Of a stretch of 64,000 nt of DNA, positions 1 to 10,613 are shown piece by piece (position 1 is the stretch's first letter; every line of letters starts with the position of its first letter). The translations under genes were made by a program, and so were the position numbers. The DNA comes from Marivivens donghaensis. GTDB lineage: Bacteria > Pseudomonadota > Alphaproteobacteria > Rhodobacterales > Rhodobacteraceae. Under the pieces are notes generated by a model. It saw nothing but the letters and a program-made list of their open reading frames with translations. It was not told where the DNA came from and did not search any database. The stretch covers positions 124,001-188,000 of the forward strand of contig NZ_JAATOP010000002.1 in NCBI RefSeq assembly GCF_011806565.1, given 5' to 3'.

Positions 1-22
1 GGACCTGCAGTTTCCGATCCGT

Positions 23-778
23 TCATAACAGCCCTTCAGCGCGGAAGCTGAGCTCCGACGACTTGCCGATGATCAGGTGGTCGTGAAGCGATAGCCCGAG
101 CACCTTCGCCGCCGCCTCGATCTGCTGCGTCACGCTGATATCCGCCTCGGACGGCGTAGGGTCACCCGATGGGTGGTTATGGACGAGGATCAACGCCGAG
201 GCGTTCAGCTCCAGCGCACGTTTGACGACCTCGCGGGGGTAGACGGGCACATGATCTACGGTGCCGCGCGCCTGTTCTTCATCAGCAATCAGCACGTTTT
301 TCCGGTCGAGAAAAAGGATGCGGAACTGCTCGATCTCTCTGTGCGCCATTACAGTGTGGCAGTAGTCTAGCACGGCGTCCCAACTGCTGATGACGGCGCG
401 TTGCATGACCTTGGCTCGTGCAAGCCGCTGTGCGGCTCCTTCCACGATTTTCAATTCACATATGACAGCTTCGCCTACGCCGCTCACGCCGCGCAATTGG
501 GCGGCGGGTGCTGATATCACTCGCCCGAAATCACCGAAATGGTCGATCAGCGCGCGCGCCAGTGGTTTGACGTCCTGACGCGGAATGGCCCTGAAAAGCA
601 CAAGCTCAAGCATTTCGTAGTCGGCCACAGCCGCAGAGCCGCCCTTCATGAACCTCTCGCGCAGACGCTTGCGGTGGTCACGCAGATACGACGGAGCCTT
701 GGCGCCCGTTACCGGTGCCTCGTCGGACAGTGTGCGGAAAAGGAGTGGCGCTTCGGCCATGTGTGGATGCTCGGTCAT
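23..778 (-). CDS. radC: RadC family JAB-domain protein
   Basis: This 251-residue protein belongs to the RadC family, widespread in bacteria and historically linked to DNA repair, although the molecular role is unsettled. The N-terminal part (about residues 40-115) resembles the helix-hairpin-helix UPF0758 region, with a GVSGVGEA motif. The C-terminal part is an MPN/JAB domain carrying a complete JAMM metal motif: His200, His202 and Asp213 in HNHPSGDPTPSEAD. The length is normal for the family. It lies downstream of dnaJ on the same strand, but a hairpin terminator separates them, so it is probably transcribed on its own. The ATG at 778 is the most upstream in-frame start. Confidence 0.93.
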   Translation of the reverse strand: MTEHPHMAEAPLLFRTLSDEAPVTGAKAPSYLRDHRKRLRERFMKGGSAAVADYEMLELVLFRAIPRQDVKPLARALIDHFGDFGRVISAPAAQLRGVSGVGEAVICELKIVEGAAQRLARAKVMQRAVISSWDAVLDYCHTVMAHREIEQFRILFLDRKNVLIADEEQARGTVDHVPVYPREVVKRALELNASALILVHNHPSGDPTPSEADISVTQQIEAAAKVLGLSLHDHLIIGKSSELSFRAEGLL

Positions 779-813
779 GGCCTGAGCATCGCAAATGGTG
801 CCTAATAAAGCGT

Positions 814-839
814 AAAGGGCGATCCTAGGACCGCCCTTT
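814..839 (-). terminator. Hairpin terminator after dnaJ
   Basis: An 8-bp perfect stem (AAAGGGCG at 814-821 with CGCCCTTT at 832-839) begins just beyond the dnaJ stop codon. Read on the minus strand it is followed by a T-rich tract. It separates dnaJ from radC. Confidence 0.7.
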
Positions 840-842
840 GTC

Positions 843-1994
843 TCAGCCTTTCATCGAATCCCAGAAGCCTTTGACCGCTGAGAAGAACCGCGAGGTGTTC
901 GGGTTGTTCTCTGCGCTCTCTTCTTGGAATTCGGCAAGGAGCTCTTTCTGACGCGCTGTCAGCTTGACCGGCGTTTCCACCTGCAACTCGATCAGCATAT
1001 CGCCCTGACCGCCGCCACGGAGGGCAGGCATACCCTTTCCGCGCAGACGCATCTGGCGGCCGGACTGGCTGCCTTCGGGAATGCGGACGCGGCTGCGGCC
1101 ACCGTCGATCGTCGGCACTTCGACGTCACCGCCAAGCGCTGCATCGACCATCGAAACAGGTACGCGGCAGAACAGCGTCGCGCCGTCGCGCTGGAACAAC
1201 TGATGCTCTGCGACCTCGATAAAGATATAGAGATCGCCGGTCGGACCGCCGCGCATACCGGCCTCACCTTCGCCAGCGAGGCGAATGCGGGTGCCGGTTT
1301 CGACGCCAGCCGGAATGTTGGCCGAGAGCGATTTCTCTTTCTCGACGCGGCCGGCACCATGACAGACCTTACAAGGATTTTTGATGATCTGGCCGTTGCC
1401 GTTACAGGTCGGGCAGGTGCGCTCTACGGTAAAGAAGCCCTGCTGCGCGCGGACCTTACCCATGCCCGAACAGGTCGGACAGGTGACAGGCTCGCTTCCG
1501 CCTTCGGCGCCCGTGCCTTCACAGGAGCCGCAGGCCACTGCGGTCGGCACACGGATCGTTTTCTGGCTGCCCGTGTAGGCTTCTTCGAGCGAGATACCGA
1601 GGTTGTAGCGCAGGTCGTTGCCACGCTGAGCGCGCGGACGTCCGCCACCACCGCGGCCACCCATGAAGTCGCCGAACAGGTCGTCGAACACGTCCGAGAA
1701 GGCAGACGCAAAGTCGCCGTTTCCACCGCGGTATCCGCCGCCTGCGCCCGGATGTCCGCCCATACCGCCGTCGAATGCCGCGTGACCGTAGCGGTCGTAT
1801 GCAGCTTTCTTTTCGGGGTCTTTCAGGACGTCGTAGGCTTCGTTCGCTTCTTTGAACTGCGATTCGGCGTCGGGATTGTCCGCATTGCGGTCAGGGTGGA
1901 GTTCCTTGGCTTTTTTACGATAGCCCTTTTTGATTTCCTCAGCGGTCGCGCCTTTGGAAATGCCGAGCACTTCGTAGTAATCGCGTTTGGACAT
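843..1994 (-). CDS. dnaJ: Chaperone protein DnaJ
   Basis: This is the Hsp40 co-chaperone that stimulates DnaK ATP hydrolysis and delivers unfolded substrates in the cytoplasm. The 383 residues show the full type I layout: a J domain with the HPD motif at residues 33-35, a Gly/Phe-rich linker (about 75-120), a zinc-binding region with four CxxCxGxG repeats ([32 protein letters not shown]), and a C-terminal substrate-binding domain. It lies 74 bp downstream of dnaK on the same strand, with a hairpin in the gap that may lower dnaJ expression relative to dnaK. No unusual feature is seen. Confidence 0.98.
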   Translation of the reverse strand: MSKRDYYEVLGISKGATAEEIKKGYRKKAKELHPDRNADNPDAESQFKEANEAYDVLKDPEKKAAYDRYGHAAFDGGMGGHPGAGGGYRGGNGDFASAFSDVFDDLFGDFMGGRGGGGRPRAQRGNDLRYNLGISLEEAYTGSQKTIRVPTAVACGSCEGTGAEGGSEPVTCPTCSGMGKVRAQQGFFTVERTCPTCNGNGQIIKNPCKVCHGAGRVEKEKSLSANIPAGVETGTRIRLAGEGEAGMRGGPTGDLYIFIEVAEHQLFQRDGATLFCRVPVSMVDAALGGDVEVPTIDGGRSRVRIPEGSQSGRQMRLRGKGMPALRGGGQGDMLIELQVETPVKLTARQKELLAEFQEESAENNPNTSRFFSAVKGFWDSMKG

Positions 1995-2018
1995 TCGTTC
2001 CCCCTTAAAGGCAAGGAA

Positions 2019-2050
2019 AAAGACCGGCCCGGTTTGTCAGGCCGGTCTTT
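2019..2050 (-). terminator. Hairpin between dnaK and dnaJ
   Basis: An 11-bp perfect inverted repeat (AAAGACCGGCC with GGCCGGTCTTT, loop of 10 nt) fills the dnaK-dnaJ gap, and T residues follow on the minus strand. It probably acts as a terminator or attenuator that makes dnaJ less abundant than dnaK; it could also stabilise the dnaK 3' end. Confidence 0.65.
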
Positions 2051-2068
2051 CCGTTTGTGCCTTGGGCC

Positions 2069-3988
<1,920 letters not shown>

Positions 3989-4099
3989 GTTTCAAAGCCC
4001 TTTCTTAAGCGGTTTGAGCGGCGCGAACCCGATCGGCGGCATCCGCACCTTGCTGGTTGTTCCAGAACGGAAATAAATCCGTTCCTTGGATCAAGCGGT

Positions 4100-4127
4100 A
4101 TATAGGAGGCGACATTGCGCCCTGCAA
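4100..4127 (-). promoter_or_regulatory. Putative RpoH (sigma-32) promoter of dnaK
   Basis: On the minus strand TTGCAG (4122-4127) is followed after 16 bp by CTATAT (4100-4105). This resembles the alphaproteobacterial RpoH consensus, a CTTG/TTG-type -35 box and a CTATAT-type -10 box. The predicted start lies about 105 bp upstream of the dnaK ATG. The assignment rests on sequence resemblance only. Confidence 0.6.
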
Positions 4128-4177
4128 CGGGGTGAGAAGTACAAACTGTGCTAAATTTGCAACTTGGTGATCGAGCA

Positions 4178-4795
4178 ATGAAAAATAGTCCCGAACCAAC
4201 GGTGGTTGTGCGCCGGATTCCCGTGTGGAAGCAGCTTTTGTCGCCAGAGCAGCAGATCGCGATGGTTGAAGATTTGCGCGGAGTGGTGAAAGCCGCCCCT
4301 CTTTTTTCGCCGGTGACGCCAAGTGGCAAGGAAATGTCTGTACGCATGACCTCCGCCGGAAAATTCGGATGGGTGACCGACCGCCGCGGCTATCGCTACG
4401 AGCCGAAGCACCCGTCTGGCGCTCCGTGGCCGGAGGTGCCCGAGAGTGTTCTGGATGTCTGGCGCACTGTCAGCGGTTATGACCGTGATCCCGAAAGCTG
4501 CCTAGTCAACTTCTACGGCACCGACGCCAAGATGGGGATGCATCAGGACAAGGATGAAGCCGATTTCAATGCGCCCGTCGTTTCCATCTCGCTCGGCGAT
4601 GCCGCACTGTTCCGGATCGGTAACCTTGAACGCGGCGGCAAAACCGAAAGCATTTGGCTCGAAAGCGGAGATGTCTGTGTCATCGGCGGCGAGGCGCGTC
4701 TGCTCTATCACGGCATTGATCGCATCCGCCCGGGATCGTCGTCGCTGCTCCCCAACGGCGGACGGATCAATGTCACAATGCGGGTGGTGACTTAG
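4178..4795 (+). CDS. alkB: AlkB family DNA/RNA dealkylase
   Basis: This is an Fe(II)/2-oxoglutarate-dependent dioxygenase that directly reverses N-alkyl lesions such as 1-methyladenine and 3-methylcytosine. The iron triad is present: His122 and Asp124 in GMHQDKDE, and His178 in LLYHGIDRI. The C-terminal RINVTMR matches the 2-oxoglutarate-binding RxNxTxR motif. The flanking SISLGDAALFRIG and GGEARL stretches closely match the E. coli enzyme. The ATG at 4178 gives 205 residues, near the family length; a GTG at 4148 would add ten residues. The gene is divergent from dnaK and overlaps the stop codon of the convergent permease gene by a few bases. Confidence 0.93.
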   Translation: MKNSPEPTVVVRRIPVWKQLLSPEQQIAMVEDLRGVVKAAPLFSPVTPSGKEMSVRMTSAGKFGWVTDRRGYRYEPKHPSGAPWPEVPESVLDVWRTVSGYDRDPESCLVNFYGTDAKMGMHQDKDEADFNAPVVSISLGDAALFRIGNLERGGKTESIWLESGDVCVIGGEARLLYHGIDRIRPGSSSLLPNGGRINVTMRVVT

Positions 4796-5625
4796 CGACC
4801 AGCGCCCCAGCTTGCCGATGCGTGGCGGCGGGTGAAGAATTCAGCCATCAGGCCAAGCACAAGGCAGGCGATACTTACCACGACCGGATACCAAATCGAG
4901 CTGTGGTGCGGGAAATAGTTCTCGAACACATAGCCGCGTTCTTGGTCGATGCAGTGGAACAGCGGGTTCCACTCGAACAGCACCAGAATATAGCCAGGTG
5001 TCGCGTTCGCTACGAACATCTTGCCCGACGCGATCATATTGGTGCGGGCGTAGACCGTTTGCGCGATGCGGGCGAAGTCGGGGAACCACGGCTTCATTGA
5101 CAGGAAGATGATCCCCACACCGATGCCCGAGAACCACGCCAACAGGAACATCGCCATCGCGCCGACGGGGTCGTCAATCTCGATCGGGTTTCCGATGACG
5201 TGGTAAACATAAAGAATCGTCACCATCGACAGCACCTGCGTATAGAGCGAGGCCAAAGCGGCCGATGCGATCATGATAATGGAGTTCAGCGGCGCGTGCT
5301 TCAGTATCGACGACGTCGCGCCCTCGGCACCGAAAACAGCACCCATCGCCTTGGCATGCGTCATGAATAGAAACACGCCCGACATGATATAGAGCAGGAA
5401 GTCTCCGCGGATTTGCGCTCTGCTAACGCCCAAAATCTGAAACATTGCGTAGAAAGCGCCCACGAAAATAAGCGCCTGCAACATATTCAGCAGCAACCCG
5501 ACGATCGCGTTCTTGTGGCCCTTACGGATTTCACGCACGGTCGAATGGAATGTCAGTTCAGCGATATTTAACGCCGATGCCCACATAGACTGTGGTTTGT
5601 AGGTGTTGAAAATCTGCTGGTCCAT
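4792..5625 (-). CDS. KpsM-like ABC-2 type polysaccharide export permease
   Basis: This integral membrane protein of about 277 residues resembles the ABC-2 permeases (KpsM, Wzm, RfbA) that export capsule or O-antigen chains. About six hydrophobic segments are visible after a short N-terminal cytoplasmic part that includes the STVREIRKGHKNA stretch. I chose the ATG at 5625 because AGGA sits five bases upstream; the in-frame TTG at 5652 has no better signal. Its ATPase partner (KpsT/Wzt) would be expected next to it but is absent from this window, so the transporter is incomplete here. The neighbours across the divergent promoter region are polysaccharide genes, which supports the export role. 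The transported glycan is unknown. Confidence 0.8.
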   Translation of the reverse strand: MDQQIFNTYKPQSMWASALNIAELTFHSTVREIRKGHKNAIVGLLLNMLQALIFVGAFYAMFQILGVSRAQIRGDFLLYIMSGVFLFMTHAKAMGAVFGAEGATSSILKHAPLNSIIMIASAALASLYTQVLSMVTILYVYHVIGNPIEIDDPVGAMAMFLLAWFSGIGVGIIFLSMKPWFPDFARIAQTVYARTNMIASGKMFVANATPGYILVLFEWNPLFHCIDQERGYVFENYFPHHSSIWYPVVVSIACLVLGLMAEFFTRRHASASWGAGR

Positions 5626-5660
5626 TCGGGTCCTATTCGGAGACAAAGCCAATGTGAGGC

Positions 5661-5689
5661 TTGCCGTTCCAATGTGGCTTTACCATAAG
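5661..5689 (+). promoter_or_regulatory. Possible sigma-70 promoter of cysQ
   Basis: TTGCCG (5661-5666) and CATAAG (5684-5689) are 17 bp apart in the divergent gap, about 55 bp upstream of the cysQ start. This is a weak consensus match and a guess from spacing. A clear ribosome-binding site (TAGGAG) follows before the cysQ ATG. Confidence 0.3.
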
Positions 5690-5742
5690 AAGCGTCGACG
5701 ACGCGATCAATATTAGGCGATTGCATTTATTAGGAGATTAAA

Positions 5743-6540
5743 ATGGATTTGGTTAAACTTACGTCGGTGATGCGCCGCCTTGCACTCGAAGCTGGTGACA
5801 AGATCATGGAGATCTACAATAGCCCCGACTTCGAAGTGAAAACGAAGAGCGACGAAAGCCCTGTGACCGAAGCTGACGAAGCTGCCGATGCACTGATCTC
5901 CGCAGGTCTGCGCGCCGAATTTCCGGATGTTGCGCTGGTGACTGAAGAACAGGCCGACAGCCACGACCAAAACGTGAGCACTTTCCTCATCGTAGATCCG
6001 CTCGACGGCACCAAAGAATTCGTCAAGCGTCGCGGCGATTTCACCGTAAACATCGCCTACGTCATGGACGGCTCGCCGGTGCGCGGCGTTGTCTATGCAC
6101 CCGCCAAAGATCGCCTGTTCTACACCGATGCGGGCGGCAACGCGGTCGAGGAAATGGGTCCGTTCGATAAGGAAACCGTTGGCGAAACCAAGCCGATCCG
6201 CGTTAGCACTCCCGACAACAATGCTCTGCTGGTCGTCGCGTCGAAATCGCACCGCGATCAGGCCACCGATGATTATATCAACAAATACAACGTTGCCGAC
6301 TCCAAGAGCGCCGGTTCGTCGCTGAAGTTCTGCCTCGTCGCCACCGGTGAAGCCGACCTCTACCCGCGCGTTGGCCGTACGATGGAGTGGGACACCGCAG
6401 CAGGTCACGCGGTTCTGGTCGGCGCGGGCGGCGATGTCGTGCGTTTCGACGATCACCAGCCGCTGCGCTACGGCAAGGAAACCTTCGCAAATCCGTTCTT
6501 CATCGCATACGCTCCCGGCGTTGATCTGAAGGAGGCTTGA
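5743..6540 (+). CDS. cysQ: 3'(2'),5'-bisphosphate nucleotidase CysQ
   Basis: This phosphatase hydrolyses 3'-phosphoadenosine 5'-phosphate (PAP) to AMP, removing the by-product of PAPS-dependent reactions. The 265-residue protein shows the inositol-monophosphatase fold metal motifs: DPLDGTKEF near residue 86, the upstream VTEEQ glutamate pair, and WDTAAGHAVL near the C terminus. These fit CysQ better than a true inositol monophosphatase. It heads a same-strand run with kdsB and a glycosyltransferase, with no gap to kdsB. The sulfotransferase at the far end of this island would make PAP, giving a local reason for the gene here. Confidence 0.93.
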   Translation: MDLVKLTSVMRRLALEAGDKIMEIYNSPDFEVKTKSDESPVTEADEAADALISAGLRAEFPDVALVTEEQADSHDQNVSTFLIVDPLDGTKEFVKRRGDFTVNIAYVMDGSPVRGVVYAPAKDRLFYTDAGGNAVEEMGPFDKETVGETKPIRVSTPDNNALLVVASKSHRDQATDDYINKYNVADSKSAGSSLKFCLVATGEADLYPRVGRTMEWDTAAGHAVLVGAGGDVVRFDDHQPLRYGKETFANPFFIAYAPGVDLKEA

Positions 6541-7341
6541 TTGCCCACACTTATCGTCATTCCCGCCCGCTACGCATCGACCCGTTATCCAGGTAAGCCG
6601 CTTGTCGAACTGACCGGCGCTTCCGGTGAGGCCAAGAGCCTGATCCGGCGGAGTTGGGATGCTGCGATGCAGGTCAAAGGTGTGGACCGCGTCGCCGTCG
6701 CGACTGACGACGACCGCATCCGCGAAGCTGCGGAAGCGTTCGGCGCGGAGGTCGTTATGACCTCCGAGGCCTGCCAGAACGGCACCGAACGCTGCGCCGA
6801 AGCCTTTGACACGCTGGGCGGCGGGTTTGACGTTGTAGTAAACCTGCAAGGCGACGCGCCGCTGACGCCGCCGTGGTTCGTCGAGGAACTGATCGAGGGG
6901 CTGAAGAAGTCTCCGGTGGCAGAAGTCGCAACGCCGGTGCTGAAGACCGAGGGCGAGGCGCTGAACGGTTTCCTCGATGACCGCAAGGCGGGCCGCGTGG
7001 GTGGCACGACCGCCGTTTTCGGTATCGATAACAACGCGCTGTATTTCTCCAAGGAAGTCATTCCGTACACCGGAAAGACCTACGGCGATGACGACGAGAC
7101 GCCCGTTTTCCACCACGTCGGTGTCTACGCCTACCGTCCGTCCGCGCTGGCGGCCTATTCGCGCTGGAACGCGGGGCCGCTGGAAAAGCTCGAAGGTCTG
7201 GAGCAGTTGCGCTTCCTTGAGCGCGGTGTGCATGTCCTATGCGTCGAGGTCGAAGGCCGTGGACGTAAGTTCTGGGAACTGAACAACCCTGAAGATGTGC
7301 CCCGCATCGAGGCCATGCTCAAAGGTATGGGGGTCGCGTGA
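6541..7341 (+). CDS. kdsB: KdsB-family cytidylyltransferase (CMP-Kdo synthetase-like)
   Basis: This enzyme of 266 residues should activate Kdo, or a related keto-acid sugar, to the CMP-sugar donor. It has the family N-terminal IPARYASTRYPGKP and the GTERCAEAF and VVNLQGD motifs. It differs from standard KdsB by a short insertion after the PGKPL motif (GASGEAKSLIRRSW region) and by QGDAPL where QGDEPL is usual, so it may be a capsule-type paralogue or use a related sugar. Translation starts at a TTG directly after the cysQ stop, with GGAGG about ten bases upstream. The next gene overlaps its stop codon, indicating translational coupling. Confidence 0.85.
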   Translation: MPTLIVIPARYASTRYPGKPLVELTGASGEAKSLIRRSWDAAMQVKGVDRVAVATDDDRIREAAEAFGAEVVMTSEACQNGTERCAEAFDTLGGGFDVVVNLQGDAPLTPPWFVEELIEGLKKSPVAEVATPVLKTEGEALNGFLDDRKAGRVGGTTAVFGIDNNALYFSKEVIPYTGKTYGDDDETPVFHHVGVYAYRPSALAAYSRWNAGPLEKLEGLEQLRFLERGVHVLCVEVEGRGRKFWELNNPEDVPRIEAMLKGMGVA

Positions 7342-8567
7342 CGCCCCCGCGGGTCAGTGTCATTGTTGTCAGCCGCAATCGGCCCACCGCTCTTCGGCGC
7401 TGCATCAATGGCCTGTCCCAGCTTTACTACCCTAACTTCGAAATCGTCGTTGTCGCGGACATGGACGGTTCCGAAGAACTCGTCGGGCGCGGCTATCAAG
7501 GCCGTGTAAAACTCGTCCGGTTCGACATTCCCAACATCTCCATGGCGCGGAACGTCGGTTTGCAGAACGCGGCCGGCGATATTGTTGCCTTCATCGACGA
7601 CGATGCCGTGCCGGAGCCGCGTTGGCTCGATCATCTGATCGCACCGATTGCATCGGGTGATGCAGTTGCGGCAGGGGGCTATGTGCTTGGTCGCAATGGT
7701 ATTTCGCTTCAATGGCCTGCGCGGAGCGTAAATTGTGAAGGCCGCACGCAGCTCCTCACCATCGAGGGTGAGGAAACGGTCGTTGTGCGCGGCGAAAAGA
7801 GTGAGGCGATCAAGACCGAGGGTACGAACATGGCCTTTGATCGCGAGTTTGTCTGTAAGCTCGGCGGTTTCGATCCTGCGTATCAGTTTTATATGGACGA
7901 GACGGACCTGAACCTACGGATCGCTGCCGCTGGCGGTGACACCGCGATCGTTCCCAAGGCCGTCGTCCATCATGGCTACCTGTCCAGCGAGCGTCGCCGC
8001 GCTGACCGTGCGCCTATGAGCCTGTTCCACACGGGCCGGAGCATCGCGGTATTCCTGCGCAAGCACGCGCCCGAGGATGTTCGCGGACGGCTTCATCGCT
8101 ATCACCGGACAGAGCAGGAAAACGGCGCGATCAAGCATCTAATCGAGGGGCGGATCGAGCCGCGCGATGTGCGGCGGCTCATGAAAACCTATGACGTCGG
8201 CGCTGATGAGGGCCACTTAGCTCGGCCTCAGGAATTGCAGCCCATCGGCGCATCCGAGCAGCCTTATTTGCCGTTTGAGGCAGAGACCAAACCCTCCGGC
8301 CACATTTCGATGAATGCGCGTTGGTACAACTATCGTCAAATCCTTGAAAAGGCGATTGAGGCGCGCGACGACGGACATCGCGTCACGATCTTGAGGTATT
8401 CCCTCACCGCTCTACGTCACCGCGTAAAGTTCACGGATGAAGGAATCTGGTTGCAACAGGGCGGGCTCTTCGGGAAATCGGAGAGGACTGACCCAGTATT
8501 CAGATTCTGGACCAAACGCTCTCGAAACGTGCGCGAACTGCAACGAATTGAAGCACTACGTACATGA
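7338..8567 (+). CDS. Family 2 glycosyltransferase
   Basis: A GT-A fold glycosyltransferase fills about the first 230 residues. It has the start SVIVVSRNRP, the metal/nucleotide-binding triple aspartate at residues 87-89 (FIDDDA), an NVGLQNA helix and an MDETDL catalytic-base motif. Residues from about 240 to the end have no fold I recognise. No membrane segment is seen, so it probably works at the cytoplasmic face on a lipid-linked or sugar acceptor. The GTG start overlaps the kdsB stop (GTGA), so cysQ, kdsB and this gene form one operon. Donor and acceptor cannot be read from the sequence. Confidence 0.85.
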   Translation: MTPPRVSVIVVSRNRPTALRRCINGLSQLYYPNFEIVVVADMDGSEELVGRGYQGRVKLVRFDIPNISMARNVGLQNAAGDIVAFIDDDAVPEPRWLDHLIAPIASGDAVAAGGYVLGRNGISLQWPARSVNCEGRTQLLTIEGEETVVVRGEKSEAIKTEGTNMAFDREFVCKLGGFDPAYQFYMDETDLNLRIAAAGGDTAIVPKAVVHHGYLSSERRRADRAPMSLFHTGRSIAVFLRKHAPEDVRGRLHRYHRTEQENGAIKHLIEGRIEPRDVRRLMKTYDVGADEGHLARPQELQPIGASEQPYLPFEAETKPSGHISMNARWYNYRQILEKAIEARDDGHRVTILRYSLTALRHRVKFTDEGIWLQQGGLFGKSERTDPVFRFWTKRSRNVRELQRIEALRT

Positions 8568-8590
8568 AACGGCCAAAATGGCAGCCGACC

Positions 8591-8617
8591 TGTTACGTTT
8601 GACGCGGAAATGTAACA
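8591..8617. repeat. TGTTAC-N15-GTAACA inverted repeat upstream of galU
   Basis: Perfect 6-bp arms (8591-8596 and 8612-8617) flank 15 bp, just upstream of the candidate galU promoter. The arrangement fits a dimeric regulator site, but no regulator can be named. Confidence 0.35.
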
Positions 8618-8637
8618 AACTGCGGGTAGCCCTGACT

Positions 8638-8665
8638 TTGGTTGAGTGGGCCCGCGTGATATAAG
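8638..8665 (+). promoter_or_regulatory. Possible sigma-70 promoter of galU
   Basis: TTGGTT (8638-8643) and TATAAG (8660-8665) are 16 bp apart, about 40 bp upstream of the galU ATG. The -10 box is good and the -35 box is fair. Confidence 0.4.
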
Positions 8666-8706
8666 AATTGTTGCCCCACCGGGCGTTTGTATATTTGGAG
8701 AGTAGA

Positions 8707-9600
8707 ATGCAGAAAAAGGTAACAAAGGCGATTTTCCCTGTTGCCGGTCTGGGTACCCGTTTCCTTCCCGCGACCAAGTCGGTCCCGAAAGAGATCATGA
8801 CCCTCGTCGACCGACCGCTTATCCAGTACGCTATCGATGAAGCCCGCGCTGCAGGTATTACGGACTTCATTTTCGTTACCTCCAAAGGCAAGTCTGCGCT
8901 CGAAGACTACTTTGACTGCGCTCCGGAGCTGGAAACGTCGCTCCGTGAAGCCGGCAAAGACAAGCTCCTCGAAGTTCTGCAGTCGACCTACATGGAAAGC
9001 GGCGCGATTGCTTACATCCGTCAGCACCGCGCGCAGGGCCTCGGCCACGCTGTCTGGTGTGCCCGCCGTCTGATTGGCGACGAGCCGTTCGCGGTGATTC
9101 TGCCCGACGACGTCATCGCGGCTGAAAAGCCGTGCCTCCAGCAGATGGTCGAAGCCTACGCTGAAACCGGCGGCAACATGGTTGCTGCGATGGAAGTGGC
9201 TCCGGAAAAAGCCTCGGCCTACGGTGTGCTCGATGTGAAGGACGACATGGGCAGCGTGGTTTCGACCCGCGGCATGGTCGAAAAGCCCAAGATGGAAGAC
9301 GCACCGTCGAACCTCGCGGTGATCGGTCGTTACATTCTTGGTCCGCAGGTCATGGAAAATCTCGGCAAGATCGACCGCGGAGCTGGCGGTGAGCTTCAGC
9401 TGACCGACGCGATTGCCCGCGAACTGACCGAAGGCCGCGAAGTATACGGCTACCGCTTCCGCGGTGAGCGCTATGATTGCGGCTCGAAAGCTGGCTTCCT
9501 TCAGGCGACCGTTGCATTCGGTCTGGCACGTGAAGAGCTGCGCGACGAATTCCAGAACTATCTGGACGAAATGATGGCGGTACGTAAGGCGGCCCAATAA
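8707..9600 (+). CDS. galU: UTP--glucose-1-phosphate uridylyltransferase
   Basis: GalU makes UDP-glucose from UTP and glucose-1-phosphate, the precursor for UDP-galactose and many glycans. The 297-residue protein carries the nucleotidyltransferase signature GLGTRFLPATKSVPKE near residues 14-29, ILPDDVI in the middle, and GEYDCG-like ERYDCGSKAGF near the C terminus. The ATG at 8707 has GGAG nine bases upstream and gives the usual family N terminus; an upstream in-frame ATG at 8668 has no such support. It is followed after 29 bp by galE, with which it probably forms an operon supplying UDP-glucose and UDP-galactose to the local glycosyltransferases. Confidence 0.97.
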   Translation: MQKKVTKAIFPVAGLGTRFLPATKSVPKEIMTLVDRPLIQYAIDEARAAGITDFIFVTSKGKSALEDYFDCAPELETSLREAGKDKLLEVLQSTYMESGAIAYIRQHRAQGLGHAVWCARRLIGDEPFAVILPDDVIAAEKPCLQQMVEAYAETGGNMVAAMEVAPEKASAYGVLDVKDDMGSVVSTRGMVEKPKMEDAPSNLAVIGRYILGPQVMENLGKIDRGAGGELQLTDAIARELTEGREVYGYRFRGERYDCGSKAGFLQATVAFGLAREELRDEFQNYLDEMMAVRKAAQ

Positions 9601-9629
9601 GGCCGCCTCCCGCGAGGGAAGGGAATTCT

Positions 9630-10613
9630 ATGAGCAATGTGCTTGTGACCGGCGGTGCCGGTTATATCGGCTCGCACGCGTGTAAAGCGCTGCGGGCCGC
9701 AGGCTTTACGCCTGTGACTTTCGACAACCTGATCACTGGTTGGCAGGACGCCGTGAAATTCGGCCCGTTCGAACAGGGCGATCTTCTGGACCGCCCGCGC
9801 CTCGACGAAGTTTTCGCGAAATATAAGCCCGTAGCCGTCATGCATTTCGCCGCGCTCAGCCAAGTTGGCGAGTCGATGAAGGATCCGGGCGCCTACTGGC
9901 GCAATAATGTTGTCGGATCGCTGAACCTGATCGAAGCAGCCGTTGCGGCCAATTGTATGCAGTTCGTGTTCTCGTCCACCTGCGCCACCTATGGTGAACA
10001 GGACGGTGTGACGCTTGATGAAAACTGCGTTCAGGAGCCGATCAACGCCTACGGTGCATCGAAGCGTGCGATTGAGGATATCCTCGAGAACTTCGAACAG
10101 AGCCACGGCCTGCGGTCTGTGATCTTCCGCTATTTCAACGTAGCTGGCGGCGATCCGGAAGGGGAGGTTGGCGAGTTCCACCGTCCCGAAACGCACCTCA
10201 TTCCGCTGATGCTCGACGCAATTGACGGCAAGCGTGCGGCGCTGACGGTGTTCGGTACCGATTACGATACCCCCGATGGCACTTGCATCCGCGACTACGT
10301 CCACGTCTGCGATCTGGTCGATGCGCACGTGCTCGGTGTGAAGTGGCTTGAGGATGGCAAACAGAGTCGCGTCTTCAACCTCGGCACTGGCAGCGGCTTC
10401 TCGGTTCGTGAAGTTATCGCCTATTCGGCAGAGGTCACGAACAAGGAAGTCCCCATTGTTGAGGGGGATCGACGTCCCGGCGATGCAACAAAACTCGTTT
10501 CTGGCAGCTCGCGTGCCATTGAGGAGTTGGGCTGGACGCCGCAGCGGTCTACACTGAAGACAATGATCACCGATGCGTGGCGTTGGCACCAGAGTGGACA
10601 CTACGACAAATAA
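9630..10613 (+). CDS. galE: UDP-glucose 4-epimerase
   Basis: GalE interconverts UDP-glucose and UDP-galactose with tightly bound NAD. It is an extended short-chain dehydrogenase of 327 residues: the Rossmann motif GGAGYIGSH is at residues 8-16, the catalytic serine lies in the SSTCATYG segment, and the catalytic Tyr141/Lys145 pair lies in YGASK. Conserved PxGTCIRDYVHVCDLV and GTGSGFSV segments confirm the family. AAGGGAA precedes the ATG. It follows galU closely, and the next glycosyltransferase gene starts inside its 3' end, which points to a single transcript. Confidence 0.96.
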   Translation: MSNVLVTGGAGYIGSHACKALRAAGFTPVTFDNLITGWQDAVKFGPFEQGDLLDRPRLDEVFAKYKPVAVMHFAALSQVGESMKDPGAYWRNNVVGSLNLIEAAVAANCMQFVFSSTCATYGEQDGVTLDENCVQEPINAYGASKRAIEDILENFEQSHGLRSVIFRYFNVAGGDPEGEVGEFHRPETHLIPLMLDAIDGKRAALTVFGTDYDTPDGTCIRDYVHVCDLVDAHVLGVKWLEDGKQSRVFNLGTGSGFSVREVIAYSAEVTNKEVPIVEGDRRPGDATKLVSGSSRAIEELGWTPQRSTLKTMITDAWRWHQSGHYDK

